A stretch of DNA of 64,000 nucleotides from positions 1,617,501 to 1,681,500 of the forward strand of contig NC_012881.1 of assembly GCF_000023445.1 (NCBI RefSeq). Reading direction: 5' to 3'. Origin of the DNA: Maridesulfovibrio salexigens DSM 2638 (GTDB taxonomy: Bacteria > Desulfobacterota > Desulfovibrionia > Desulfovibrionales > Desulfovibrionaceae). Of this stretch, positions 32,422 to 43,515 are shown piece by piece (position 1 is the first letter of the stretch; the number at the start of each line of letters is the position of its first letter). Below the pieces are notes generated by a model. That model was not told where the DNA came from and did not search any database. It was given only the letters and a program-made list of their open reading frames with translations. The translations under genes were made by a program, and so were the position numbers.

Positions 32422-34020
32422 TTAGATATTGGCCCAGCAAAGTTTCAGATGCTCTTTGTTCATCTTCGGTGTGATCAGGGCCACTCCGATAGCCAGTGCC
32501 ATTGAGACCGGCAGTGCGACTACGTTGGGGTCAACCCATTGCAGCAGCCAGATCCATGAACCTTTGGCAGCGGAGGAAACTAGGGTGTCCATTCCGGTAA
32601 GGGCCTTGCAAAGCCCTATGGCTTTGGCTTCCTTGGCGTGTACGAACAACAGCCAGAACATGGAAGCGGTGAACCCGCCTACCATAGATACTTTTGCGGC
32701 TTTCTTGGTCATGCCTTTCCAGTAAAGACCCAGCAGATAGATGGGCAGGAATGATGCGGCGCAAAGTCCGAAGAAGAAGGCTGTTGCGCGGGCAATGATG
32801 GACGGAGGCAGTACCCAGGCCCAGAGGATTGCTGCCAGCAGGGTAATACCAACACCGATCTTGGTGATTTTTACAGATTTTTCCTGCGGAACATTTACAA
32901 ATCTTTCAAAGAAGTCACGGCCCAGTGCAGTCCCGCCTACGTGATACTGGGAGGAAAGGGTGGACATCCCTGCGGCGAGCATTGCCAGCAGAAATAGTGC
33001 TGAGAACCATGAAGGCATCATCTGTTCGATATACATGGGAATGATCTTATCCATGTTACCACCAGCCACTGCAATGGATATTTTACCTGCCGCCTTATAG
33101 AAGACTGCGTTGGAGAGTGCTCCGGTAAGGAATGCTACCCCGGTCATGAGCGGAATGAAGATCCCACCGTAAAGAACAGCGCGGTTAAGTTCACGGTCGG
33201 AAGGTACAGTCATGAAACGCACTGCCAGCTGCGGCTGTGCGAGTACGCCGATGCCGACACCGTAAACAATGGTGGTGTATATCACCAGCCAGAGCGGTGT
33301 TCCGAATTTTGCGCCCTGTGTCCAACCTATCATGCCTCCTTTTTGGAGTTTGGCAGGCATGAGGTTGACCATATCGGTCATGGTCTGATGCGCTTCAGTT
33401 ACGCCTCCAAGCATAGCATAGGTGGAGATAATGAGGATGATCATCATAACGGCCATGATCAGCCCCTGAAAAGCATCAGTGTACATGACCGCCTTCATGC
33501 CGCCGGAAATAACATAACCTGCAAGAATGACGCTGATTAAGATCAAAGCGGTGTCATAGGGGATGCCGAAGGAAATTTCCATCATACGGGAGATTCCAAT
33601 CAATACTGCTGCTGCATAGACCGGGATAAACAGGAAAATTACCCCTCCTGCAAATCCCTGAATGAATTTGGAATCGTACCTGCGTCCGAGCAGTTCCGGG
33701 AAGGTATGGCTTTCGAGGGCCAGCCCCATTCTGCGGGTACGCTTACCGAAAAAGACCATGGCGATGAGTACACCTACTACGATGGTGGCAAGAGTCAGCC
33801 AGAGCAGGGGGAATCCGAAAAGTCCTGCTGCCCCGCCAAAGCCGATGATAGCGGATGTGGAAACAAAGGTTGCTCCGTAGGACATAGCCATGATGAAAGG
33901 GTTCATCTGCCGTCCGGCGAGCATGTAGTCAGTGGATTTTTTAGTGGATTGCCAGCCTTTGAAGCCGAGATAGAAAATTACGGAAAGATAAATGCAGGTA
34001 ATGACGATCTTGGTAACCAT
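32422..34020 (-). CDS. Sodium:solute symporter (SSS family)
   Basis: A 532-residue membrane protein with about 13 helices. SSS-family features: KKSTDYMLAGRQMNPFIMAM near the N-terminus, SYGATFVSTSAIIGFGGAAG (sodium-site helix), and ISGGMKAVMYTDAFQGLIMA. It is the PutP/ActP/PanF type; the substrate cannot be read from sequence. Its start codon overlaps the stop of a 53-residue partner gene by one base (TAATG). The pair lies behind a possible transcription attenuator and beside gdhA, so an amino-acid or carboxylate substrate is plausible. Confidence 0.93.
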   Translation of the reverse strand: MVTKIVITCIYLSVIFYLGFKGWQSTKKSTDYMLAGRQMNPFIMAMSYGATFVSTSAIIGFGGAAGLFGFPLLWLTLATIVVGVLIAMVFFGKRTRRMGLALESHTFPELLGRRYDSKFIQGFAGGVIFLFIPVYAAAVLIGISRMMEISFGIPYDTALILISVILAGYVISGGMKAVMYTDAFQGLIMAVMMIILIISTYAMLGGVTEAHQTMTDMVNLMPAKLQKGGMIGWTQGAKFGTPLWLVIYTTIVYGVGIGVLAQPQLAVRFMTVPSDRELNRAVLYGGIFIPLMTGVAFLTGALSNAVFYKAAGKISIAVAGGNMDKIIPMYIEQMMPSWFSALFLLAMLAAGMSTLSSQYHVGGTALGRDFFERFVNVPQEKSVKITKIGVGITLLAAILWAWVLPPSIIARATAFFFGLCAASFLPIYLLGLYWKGMTKKAAKVSMVGGFTASMFWLLFVHAKEAKAIGLCKALTGMDTLVSSAAKGSWIWLLQWVDPNVVALPVSMALAIGVALITPKMNKEHLKLCWANI

Positions 34021-34181
34021 TACTTATCCCCTTTACCTTTAATATCAACATTCAGCGCTGTGGCATCGGGTTTGCCCCTTTTATTCCAGTTCAGGATTCC
34101 ATAAGCCACACATCCGAGCGATGAGAGAATACAGAGCCAGAAGACTGCTGCAATCTCAACGCTTCCAAGTCCTAACATCAT
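34020..34181 (-). CDS. Small one-helix partner of the symporter
   Basis: A 53-residue protein starting MMLGLGSVEIAAVFWLCIL with one hydrophobic helix and a polar C-terminus (NWNKRGKPDATAL). A GGAGG site lies 6 bases before the tandem ATG. It is coupled to the symporter gene by a TAATG overlap. Similar tiny subunits accompany other SSS transporters (for example YhdT with PanF), but no sequence match is claimed. Confidence 0.8.
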   Translation of the reverse strand: MMLGLGSVEIAAVFWLCILSSLGCVAYGILNWNKRGKPDATALNVDIKGKGDK

Positions 34182-36019
<1,838 letters not shown>

Positions 36020-36058
36020 AACAGTTTCATATTATATTGTAATATAACGAATCTGACC

Positions 36059-36101
36059 AAAAAAGGCGGACTGCGATGATTTCGCTGTCCGCCTTTTTTT
36101 G
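36059..36101 (+). terminator. Terminator after gdhA
   Basis: AAAAAGGCGGAC and GTCCGCCTTTTTTT are perfect arms around a 15-base loop. The next gene starts only 25 bases later. Confidence 0.92.
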
Positions 36102-36125
36102 AATTATCCAGCTGCGGGGCATCAT

Positions 36126-39116
36126 ATGGAAGACAAAATGAGATTTTTGGGCGGGCAGAGCCGTAAATTCAGCCTTTATCATGACCTGATGCAGGTTAAG
36201 GTGCGGGATATTTTGTTGATTTCCAGCCCTTATGATGCCTGGGTCATGGAAGAAGATAGCCGAATTTCCGAACGCATCGTCAGCGAATACCGTGGTCTGA
36301 ACCTGAGCCGTCCCCCTCGTCTTACATGGGTTTCCAATATTGAAGAAGCTCTGGAATTGCTTGATGTGCGATTCTTCGACCTTGTCATTATCATGCCTCA
36401 CCTGACCAATATGGATTGTTGCGATATGGGGCGGCGCATCAAAGATAAAATTCCGGGCATTCCAGTGGCAATGCTGGCCCATAAGCAACTTGCCGTTAAC
36501 GATGAAACTTTCTGTGACGGCACGGATCGTCAGTTTGTCTGGTCCGGTGATGCTGAACTGCTGGTGGCTATGGTCAAGAACTTGGAGGATCTGCTTAATG
36601 TAGAACATGACACCTCCGAGGTCGGGATCAGGGTCATTATTGTTGTGGAAGATTCTCCGCGCTATCTGGCCTCGTTTTTGCCAATTCTTTATAAAGAGTT
36701 GGTCCGTCAGACTCAGGCTGTGCTTGAAGAAGGTCTGAACTCAGAACACCGTCTGCTGACCATGAGGGCGCGTCCTAAAATATTGACCGCCCGAACTTAC
36801 GAAGAGGCTATGGTCCTTTTTGAGAAGTATGAGCCGTATATTCTGGGTGTGATTTCTGATGTTCGATTCCCTCGTATGGGCATTCTGGACGGTAATTCCG
36901 GCATAGAACTGCTTAAGAGTATCAAAGAACGCCGTGATGATATCCCTTTGCTGCTGACCAGTAATGAGCCTGAAAACAAAGAACGTGCCGCGGCTGTCCC
37001 GGCTTGTTTTGTTGATAAGAACTCACCTGATTTGATGTCCGAGGTCCGTAAGTTTGTAATGGAGCATCTGGGGTTCGGCGATTTCATTTTCCGCGATCTT
37101 GAAAATAATGAGGTGGCGCGTGCTTCCAGTCTTTATTCTCTGGAGAAAACTCTTCGTAAGATTCCGAAAGATATTTTCATGCGGCACTGCCAGCTTAATG
37201 ATTTTTCCCGCTGGTTTTATGCCCGTACGGAAATAGCTCTTGCAAATAGAATAAGGCCCTTACGGGAAAAGGATTTTCCTGATGTGGAAACTCACCGCGA
37301 GCATATGCTTACCCTGATCAGGGAGAGGCGTTTGCAGCGGCAGCAGGGGGTCATTGTTTCGTTCAACCCGAAAGATTTTGACCCGGATACGGATTTTTTG
37401 AAGATCGGTGCCGGTTCGCTGGGGGGGAAGGCTCGCGGAATGGCCTTCATCTGTTCAATGTTGGCCCGTAACTCATGGCTGCATGAAAAGTATGAAGAAG
37501 TGGTCATTACCGCACCGCGTACCCTGACCATCGGTACTTCCGGTTTTGATGATTTTATGGAGATGAATGACCTTTCGTATCTTGCGACCACCGACCTTGA
37601 AGATGATAAAGTGGCTGATATTTTCAGGGAGGCTTTCTTTCCCGGTTGGATTGAGGCTCAGCTCTGGGCATATTTAAAGGAAGTAAAATATCCGCTTTCC
37701 ATCCGTTCATCCAGTTTGTTGGAAGATGCACAGTATCAGGCATACGCAGGTTTGTATCAAACCTACATGATTCCCAATGATCATTCGGATATTGAACAAC
37801 GTTTGAAGCAGCTCGTTGATGCTATCAAGCTGGTCTGGGCATCTACTTATTACAAAGCTCCTAAATCCTTTTCCCAGCGGGTTAATCAGCGCACAGATGA
37901 AGAAAAAATGGGAGTAATCATTCAGGAAGTCGCAGGGCAGCAGTATGGCGATTACTACTTTCCAGCTATTTCCGGAGTAGGGCAATCTTACAATTATTAT
38001 CCTTTCGGTAAGATGAAACCGGAGCACGGGGTGGCAACGATTGCCCTCGGTATCGGTAAATCCGTGGTGGACGGTGAGCAGTGTATTCGCTTTTCGCCCA
38101 AATACCCGAAGATTCTGCCTCAATGCCCGACCTTGCAGGATTCACTTAAGAATGCGCAGACTTCTTTTTACGGGCTGCGCCTGGGCAATGGCGAAGTGTA
38201 TGACATCCACGGTGATGCCAACCTCGAAAAACTTGATATTGCGGACTTTGAAGATTCGGTTCCGGTCCGCAGGCTGGCCTCCACCTATCTGGCTGATGAG
38301 GGTAGAATCAGGGATACGGCTGCAATCCCCGGACCCAAGGTTGTGCTTTTTGCTCCGGTATTAAAGCATAAGCTGCTTCCTCTTCCGGGCGTGCTGACTG
38401 ATGTGCTCAAGCTGGCTGAAAACGGTATGGGCGGTCCGGTGGAGATGGAATTTTGTATCAACATATTCGAGGACGGTCGCAAGCCGGAATTCAACCTTTT
38501 GCAACTCCGGCCCATGAGTGCCCGCGCCGACCTCAACCGTATTGATATATCCGATCAGGAATTGAAGGACGCAGTTTGTGTTTCCAGCCATGCTTTAGGT
38601 AACTCCGAAAAGGATGACATCGTAGATTTGCTTATTGTCCGGCCGGATTCATTCGATGTGGCTAAGACCAGACAGATAGCCATGGAAATATCAGCTATAA
38701 ACAACCGTCTTATTAAACAGAATCGCAAATACCTGTTGGCCGGGCCGGGACGTTGGGGATCAGCTGACCATTGGCTGGGCATTCCGGTAGAGTGGCCTGA
38801 TATTTCAAATGTTTCTGCAATCATTGAGACTTCCTGCGATGAGCTTAAAGTCGAGCCGTCACAGGGATCTCATTTCTTTCATAATATAACGACCTTGGGC
38901 ATCAATTATTTGATGGTACTTGATAAGCCCGGCGATTTTATGAACTGGGAATGGTTCCAAAACCAGCCGACCATTGAAAAAGGCGAATTTATAAGTCATT
39001 TACGGCTGCCCGCTCCGGTCATACTCAAAGTCGATGGGCGCAGTTCTCAGGGAGTAATCCTTCCTGCTAAGGGAAGTGAAGATTATTGCCTGCTGCGTGA
39101 GTGCATTGCGGAATAA
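36126..39116 (+). CDS. REC-REC-PEP-synthase-like ATP-binding fusion protein
   Basis: About 996 residues. A first receiver-like domain (about 15-155) is degenerate (LVIIMPHLTNMD in place of the phospho-acceptor Asp strand). A second receiver (about 168-325) keeps VVEDSPR, the acceptor Asp (ISDVRFP, about 244) and the Lys (FVDKN, about 295). From about 425 the protein matches the ATP-grasp nucleotide-binding domain of PEP synthase / pyruvate phosphate dikinase: GAGSLGGKARGMAF, LSIRSSSLLEDAQYQAYAGL (about 525) and LLQLRPM (about 793). The phospho-histidine and PEP-binding domains are absent. So it may phosphorylate or bind a partner under two-component control. An ATG at 36138 has a better GGAAGA site and is an alternative start. 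Confidence 0.85.
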   Translation: MEDKMRFLGGQSRKFSLYHDLMQVKVRDILLISSPYDAWVMEEDSRISERIVSEYRGLNLSRPPRLTWVSNIEEALELLDVRFFDLVIIMPHLTNMDCCDMGRRIKDKIPGIPVAMLAHKQLAVNDETFCDGTDRQFVWSGDAELLVAMVKNLEDLLNVEHDTSEVGIRVIIVVEDSPRYLASFLPILYKELVRQTQAVLEEGLNSEHRLLTMRARPKILTARTYEEAMVLFEKYEPYILGVISDVRFPRMGILDGNSGIELLKSIKERRDDIPLLLTSNEPENKERAAAVPACFVDKNSPDLMSEVRKFVMEHLGFGDFIFRDLENNEVARASSLYSLEKTLRKIPKDIFMRHCQLNDFSRWFYARTEIALANRIRPLREKDFPDVETHREHMLTLIRERRLQRQQGVIVSFNPKDFDPDTDFLKIGAGSLGGKARGMAFICSMLARNSWLHEKYEEVVITAPRTLTIGTSGFDDFMEMNDLSYLATTDLEDDKVADIFREAFFPGWIEAQLWAYLKEVKYPLSIRSSSLLEDAQYQAYAGLYQTYMIPNDHSDIEQRLKQLVDAIKLVWASTYYKAPKSFSQRVNQRTDEEKMGVIIQEVAGQQYGDYYFPAISGVGQSYNYYPFGKMKPEHGVATIALGIGKSVVDGEQCIRFSPKYPKILPQCPTLQDSLKNAQTSFYGLRLGNGEVYDIHGDANLEKLDIADFEDSVPVRRLASTYLADEGRIRDTAAIPGPKVVLFAPVLKHKLLPLPGVLTDVLKLAENGMGGPVEMEFCINIFEDGRKPEFNLLQLRPMSARADLNRIDISDQELKDAVCVSSHALGNSEKDDIVDLLIVRPDSFDVAKTRQIAMEISAINNRLIKQNRKYLLAGPGRWGSADHWLGIPVEWPDISNVSAIIETSCDELKVEPSQGSHFFHNITTLGINYLMVLDKPGDFMNWEWFQNQPTIEKGEFISHLRLPAPVILKVDGRSSQGVILPAKGSEDYCLLRECIAE

Positions 39117-39367
39117 ATTTCCCTTATACGCAAGATCATTTTTGATAATCATCTACAGACATAAAGTTTTTTCCATTCTTTTTTGAATGTTTTTTTATTC
39201 TTTCTTTGTGACTCCTTCTTGTGTATACACACTCTCATGAGTGGATGCTCATACAATATGGGTTTGTGATAAAAAGATTTTCTAAGTTCTTCCAATTCGT
39301 GCCGCATAATTTTTTTGTCTATATTTCAACTTTTTTCATGATTAATATGCTTTAATGCAGGTTTACA

Positions 39368-39772
39368 ATGCGCAATTTCAATGGCGTAACAGATGATTAT
39401 GTCTCCAGACAGGACGAGATGGAGCCTGTCCAATTTGATTTCACGGAAAATTGGATTGAGGACATTGTGGTTTTAAGCCCTAAAGGGAGTCTTAATACTG
39501 CAACCGTATCGTTGTTCAGAGATCAGCTATATAATTTGAGTCGTGATGAAGGCTGTAAAATTGTTATGTCTTGCAGCAATGTTGAATCAATAGACAGTGT
39601 CGGGTTAGGAGTAATGATTGCTGCCCATAAAAAAGCGGATGACTATGGCGGAAAAATTGTCTTTTGTGATCTCTCAGATTTTATTTTCAAAAATATGAAG
39701 ATGTTGCATATGGATAAGTACTTGAATTTTAGTCCTAATGTTGACTCCGCTTTAGGTGATTTTAACTGGTAG
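39368..39772 (+). CDS. STAS-domain protein (anti-sigma factor antagonist-like), first copy
   Basis: A 134-residue protein. A STAS domain covers about residues 25-130: VLSPKGSLNTATVSLFRDQL, then ESIDSVGLGVMIAAHKKAD, where Ser of the DSxGLG motif is the usual phosphorylation site of SpoIIAA/RsbV-type proteins. The N-terminal 20 residues are extra. It follows the REC/PEP-synthase-like gene by 250 bases and precedes a paralogue. No anti-sigma kinase is encoded in the window. Confidence 0.88.
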   Translation: MRNFNGVTDDYVSRQDEMEPVQFDFTENWIEDIVVLSPKGSLNTATVSLFRDQLYNLSRDEGCKIVMSCSNVESIDSVGLGVMIAAHKKADDYGGKIVFCDLSDFIFKNMKMLHMDKYLNFSPNVDSALGDFNW

Positions 39773-39795
39773 TTTTTAATGCATATGTTTTTTCG

Positions 39796-39828
39796 AAGCG
39801 AATCTGTTTTCAGGTTCGCTTTTTTATT
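39796..39828 (+). terminator. Terminator between the two STAS genes
   Basis: AAGCGAATCTG and CAGGTTCGCTT pair around TTTT, followed by TTTTATTT. Confidence 0.85.
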
Positions 39829-39886
39829 TGCTAAATTTATAACACGTTAGCTTGAGTATTGGCATTTATGATGCATTATCCCAGCT

Positions 39887-40363
39887 ATGACTAGCATAAA
39901 TGACAGTGTGAAGCGCAGCGGCCTCGGGGCCAATGCCTTGAAGTTAAAGGAAAAGGTAGAGGGGCAAAATTCTGACACTATGCAGAGTCTCGACTCTGTG
40001 GTTAATCAGGCTTTTGATGCTCAGTTTGATTTTATTGAGCGCCAGAAAGGGGAGTTCACCATTTTTGCACCCAAGGGACGGATCAGTAATTCCACTGTGA
40101 AGTTCTTCAAGAATAGAATTTATAGCGCAGCTGCTGAGCAGGGCTGCAAAATTATCATCAACCTCAGGTATGCAAGTTTGATCGATAGTGTCGGCCTTGG
40201 AATGCTCATCAACACCCATAAGACAGCGGATCGAAACGGGGGAATGGTTGTTTTTACCGATGTCCCTGAAAGGATCATGAAGAACCTTGAGATGTTGTAC
40301 ATGGATCGTTTCCTTAAATTTGCTCCAGATATGAAGCATGCAGTACGGATGATGGACTGGTAG
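39887..40363 (+). CDS. STAS-domain protein (anti-sigma factor antagonist-like), second copy
   Basis: A 158-residue paralogue of the previous gene. It has an extra N-terminal segment of about 45 residues, then the STAS domain: FAPKGRISNSTVKFFKNRI, ASLIDSVGLGMLINTHKTAD, VPERIMKNLEMLYMDRFLKF. The phospho-Ser position is kept. The ATG at 39887 lacks a clear ribosome-binding site; an internal Met at 39980 is possible. The separate terminators mean that the two STAS genes can be expressed apart. Confidence 0.87.
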   Translation: MTSINDSVKRSGLGANALKLKEKVEGQNSDTMQSLDSVVNQAFDAQFDFIERQKGEFTIFAPKGRISNSTVKFFKNRIYSAAAEQGCKIIINLRYASLIDSVGLGMLINTHKTADRNGGMVVFTDVPERIMKNLEMLYMDRFLKFAPDMKHAVRMMDW

Positions 40364-40383
40364 ATAACTATCATACGTATTGA

Positions 40384-40424
40384 GAAACCCCGACTCTAGT
40401 TGTTTAGAGTCGGGGTTTCTTTTT
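40384..40424. terminator. Terminator between STAS gene and RND pump gene
   Basis: AAACCCCGACTCTA and TAGAGTCGGGGTTT are perfect 14-base arms, with CTTTTT on the plus side. It lies between convergent genes. Confidence 0.9.
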
Positions 40425-40429
40425 GGCGT

Positions 40430-43400
40430 TTAATCCTTTTCATGTGGAATGCCGAGTAAATCACGTTTGGCCCGACCACGTTCATAGGACCACTTCTGGT
40501 ACGAATCCATATAGGTGTAGAAGACGGGGGTCAGGTAAAGGGTTACTACCTGTGAGAGAATCAGACCGCCCACAATTGCAAGGCCCATGGGCTGACGGGC
40601 CTGTGCCCCGGCACCAAGGCCCAGAGCGATAGGCATGGCTCCGGCGATAGCTGCAATAGTGGTCATCATTATTGGACGGAACCTTTCCAACGAGCCTTTC
40701 ATTGCCGCTTCTGCCGGGGAAAGGTTGTCTTTTTCTTCGGCTTCAAGGGCAAAGTCCACCACCATAATTGCGTTTTTCTTAACGATACCGATAAGCATGA
40801 TGACCCCGACAATGCCAAACAGGTCGAGGTCCTTACCGAAGATGGTCAGGGTTAAAAGTCCTCCGATTGCCGCTGATGGCAAGCCGGAGATAATGGTGAT
40901 GGGATGGATGTAGCTTTCATATAGAATTCCCAGAATCATAAAGATGACAAAGATCGCGATAGCCAGCAGGAAATAGACGCTGGACATTGATTTCTGGAAT
41001 TCATCGGCAGTGCCTTCAAAGTTCGAAACAACGGTATCCGGCAGATTATTGAGGGCCAGTTCGTTAATGGCCGCAGTTGCATCACTCAGGGAATAGCCCG
41101 GAGCAATGTTGAAGGAGTAGGTTACCGAAGGCAGCATTCCGGTATGGTTGACCTGCATGGGGCCGGGTTTCTCTTCAAAGTTGGCAAGGTTGTCCAGCCT
41201 GATCAGGTCGCCGTTCTTGTTGGCGACATGCAGTTTCATCAGGTCACGTGGATCGCGTTGGTTGTATGGCATCACTTGGAGAATTACCCAGTACTGGTCT
41301 GTGTCTCCGTAAATGGTTGAAACTTTGCGTTCAGAATATGCAGAGTTGAGTGTGTTCTCGATATCGTGAGCGGTGACTCCGTAGTAGGAAGCCTTGTCTC
41401 GGTCTATCTTGACCCAGAGTTCCGGATTCTGATCCAGCAGGTCCGAGGTCAGTCCGGTCAGGAACGGAATCTGACGCATCTGCATTTCAAATTTGGGAGC
41501 AATTGAAAAGAGCTCCTGCTGATCAGGGGCCTGCACTGTGTACTGGTAAAGGTTTTTAGTTGATTTTGCGGTCAGCCTGATCATGGGCGGGTTTTGAATC
41601 CAGACCATGATGCCCGGTTCATTGTTCAATTTATACATGAGCTGGCGGGCTACCTGATCCGCAGTCATATCGCGGTCACCCGGCGGTGTGAGCATGGGAA
41701 AAACATACCCTTGGTTCTGGATGGGCGCTCCGGCCACGGTAATGACACTTTTAATATTCGGATCGTCCATGAGGATCGGCTCAAGTTTTTTGATATGATC
41801 TTTCATGGCATTGTAGGAAATTCCCTGCTTGGCCTGTGCGAATCCTTGACAATAACTCATGTCATCGGTGGGCAGAAATCCTTTGGGGATGACCATGAAA
41901 AAGTGGATGGTAGCCAGCAGGATAAGTCCTGCTGCACCCATAGTCCATGCTCGATGACGCATGACAAAATGCAGGGAGCGGTCATACATGCGCAGCAGGA
42001 AATCGAATATGGGATCGGATTCGGAAAGCTTGCTTCCGGGTTTGAGAATGCGGCTGGCAAGCATGGGGGTCATGGTTAGGGAAACAACGCCCGAGGCGAG
42101 GATTGCCACAGTAATGGTCATTGCAAATTCATGCAGGATACGTCCGATGATTCCGGACATGTACATGAGTGGAATAAAAACGACCGCCAGAGAAAGGGTC
42201 ATGGATATAATGGTAAAGGTGATCTGTTTCGCTCCATCAAGAGCGGCTTGATACGGCTTCTTACCCATTTCCAGATGACGGACAATATTCTCAATCATAA
42301 CCACAGCATCGTCGACAACAAAGCCTACAGAGAGCGTCAAGGCCAGCAGTGAAAGGGTATCCAGTGAGTAGTCCAGCACATACATGACTGCAAAGGTGAA
42401 GACGATGGATACCGGGACAGCCACAGAAGCGATGATAGTGGCGGAAAGGTTTTTCAGGAAAAAGAAGATAACACAGATAACAAAGAATATTGCCAGCAGC
42501 AGGGTCACCTGTACATCGTCAACCGCTTCCTTGATGGGCTCGGAACGGTCATAGAGGACCTTCATCTGAATTCCGGCAGGGATCTGGTTGCGGATGGTCG
42601 GCAACATTTCCCTGATGGTTTCGCATACCTGAATTGTATTTGATCCGGGCTGTTTTTTGATGGCGATAACAATGCCGCGCTTGCCGTCAATCCATGAACC
42701 GGATTTATCCGATTGCACAGAGTTGATAACTTCACCGACTTCGGAGAGGCGTACTGTCCTGCCTTCTTCCGATTCAAAAATCATCGGCATGAATTCATCT
42801 GCATTCTTCAGCTGTCCGGTGGATTCTATGGTTACGGACTGCATTTTGTTGTCCAGTGTACCGACCGGTTCTTTCACGTTCTGCTCGGCTATGGCCTGCC
42901 GGATATCATCAATGTTCATGCCTCGTGCGGCTAGTTTTTCCGGATTTACGCGTACACGTACTGCCAGTTTGGATTCTCCGTATACCTCAACCTTGGAAAC
43001 ACCGTTCACCATGGAAATAGTGTCGGTCAGAAAGGTCGTAGTATATTCATTAACCTTATATAACGGCATTGATTCCGACCAGATAGCCATATACAGCACC
43101 GGGTCATCTGCTGGGTTTACTTTTTCATAGTATGGTTGCTGCGGAAGATCGGTAGGGAGGTTCCCGCTGGCTCGTGAAATAGCAGCCTGTGTGTCCGATG
43201 CCGCGCCGTCAATGTCGCGGTCAAGATCGAACTGGAGGGTGATCTGGGTCTGCCCCTGTGAGTTTACGGAACTCATGGAGCGCAGTCCCGGGGTAGAGGT
43301 AAATTCTTTTTCCAGCGGAGTTGCTACTGATGAAGCCATAGTGGAAGCACTGGCTCCGGGCAGGGTGGCGGTAACCTGCAGGGTCGGGAATTCAACCGCA

Positions 43401-43513
43401 GGCAGATAACTTACCGGAAGCCTTAGATAGCCAACTATTCCGAAAAAGACCATGCCGATGACCACAAGAGAGGTCATGACCGGACGTTTGATGAAAAGTT
43501 CGGTGATATTCAT
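40430..43513 (-). CDS. RND multidrug efflux inner-membrane transporter
   Basis: A 1027-residue pump of the HAE1 (AcrB/MdtB/MdtC-like) group. It has the RND layout: N-terminal helix (VMTSLVVIGMVFFGIVGYLRL), large periplasmic loop, helices 2-6 with the proton-relay Asp pair (VGFVVDDAVVMIEN), then the second half with the same plan (LIGIVKKNAIMVVDFALEAE). The adaptor gene lies 2 bases upstream on the same strand. No outer-membrane channel (TolC-like) gene is next to it. Substrates are likely drugs, detergents or metabolites. Confidence 0.95.
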   Translation of the reverse strand: MNITELFIKRPVMTSLVVIGMVFFGIVGYLRLPVSYLPAVEFPTLQVTATLPGASASTMASSVATPLEKEFTSTPGLRSMSSVNSQGQTQITLQFDLDRDIDGAASDTQAAISRASGNLPTDLPQQPYYEKVNPADDPVLYMAIWSESMPLYKVNEYTTTFLTDTISMVNGVSKVEVYGESKLAVRVRVNPEKLAARGMNIDDIRQAIAEQNVKEPVGTLDNKMQSVTIESTGQLKNADEFMPMIFESEEGRTVRLSEVGEVINSVQSDKSGSWIDGKRGIVIAIKKQPGSNTIQVCETIREMLPTIRNQIPAGIQMKVLYDRSEPIKEAVDDVQVTLLLAIFFVICVIFFFLKNLSATIIASVAVPVSIVFTFAVMYVLDYSLDTLSLLALTLSVGFVVDDAVVMIENIVRHLEMGKKPYQAALDGAKQITFTIISMTLSLAVVFIPLMYMSGIIGRILHEFAMTITVAILASGVVSLTMTPMLASRILKPGSKLSESDPIFDFLLRMYDRSLHFVMRHRAWTMGAAGLILLATIHFFMVIPKGFLPTDDMSYCQGFAQAKQGISYNAMKDHIKKLEPILMDDPNIKSVITVAGAPIQNQGYVFPMLTPPGDRDMTADQVARQLMYKLNNEPGIMVWIQNPPMIRLTAKSTKNLYQYTVQAPDQQELFSIAPKFEMQMRQIPFLTGLTSDLLDQNPELWVKIDRDKASYYGVTAHDIENTLNSAYSERKVSTIYGDTDQYWVILQVMPYNQRDPRDLMKLHVANKNGDLIRLDNLANFEEKPGPMQVNHTGMLPSVTYSFNIAPGYSLSDATAAINELALNNLPDTVVSNFEGTADEFQKSMSSVYFLLAIAIFVIFMILGILYESYIHPITIISGLPSAAIGGLLTLTIFGKDLDLFGIVGVIMLIGIVKKNAIMVVDFALEAEEKDNLSPAEAAMKGSLERFRPIMMTTIAAIAGAMPIALGLGAGAQARQPMGLAIVGGLILSQVVTLYLTPVFYTYMDSYQKWSYERGRAKRDLLGIPHEKD

Positions 43514-43515
43514 GG

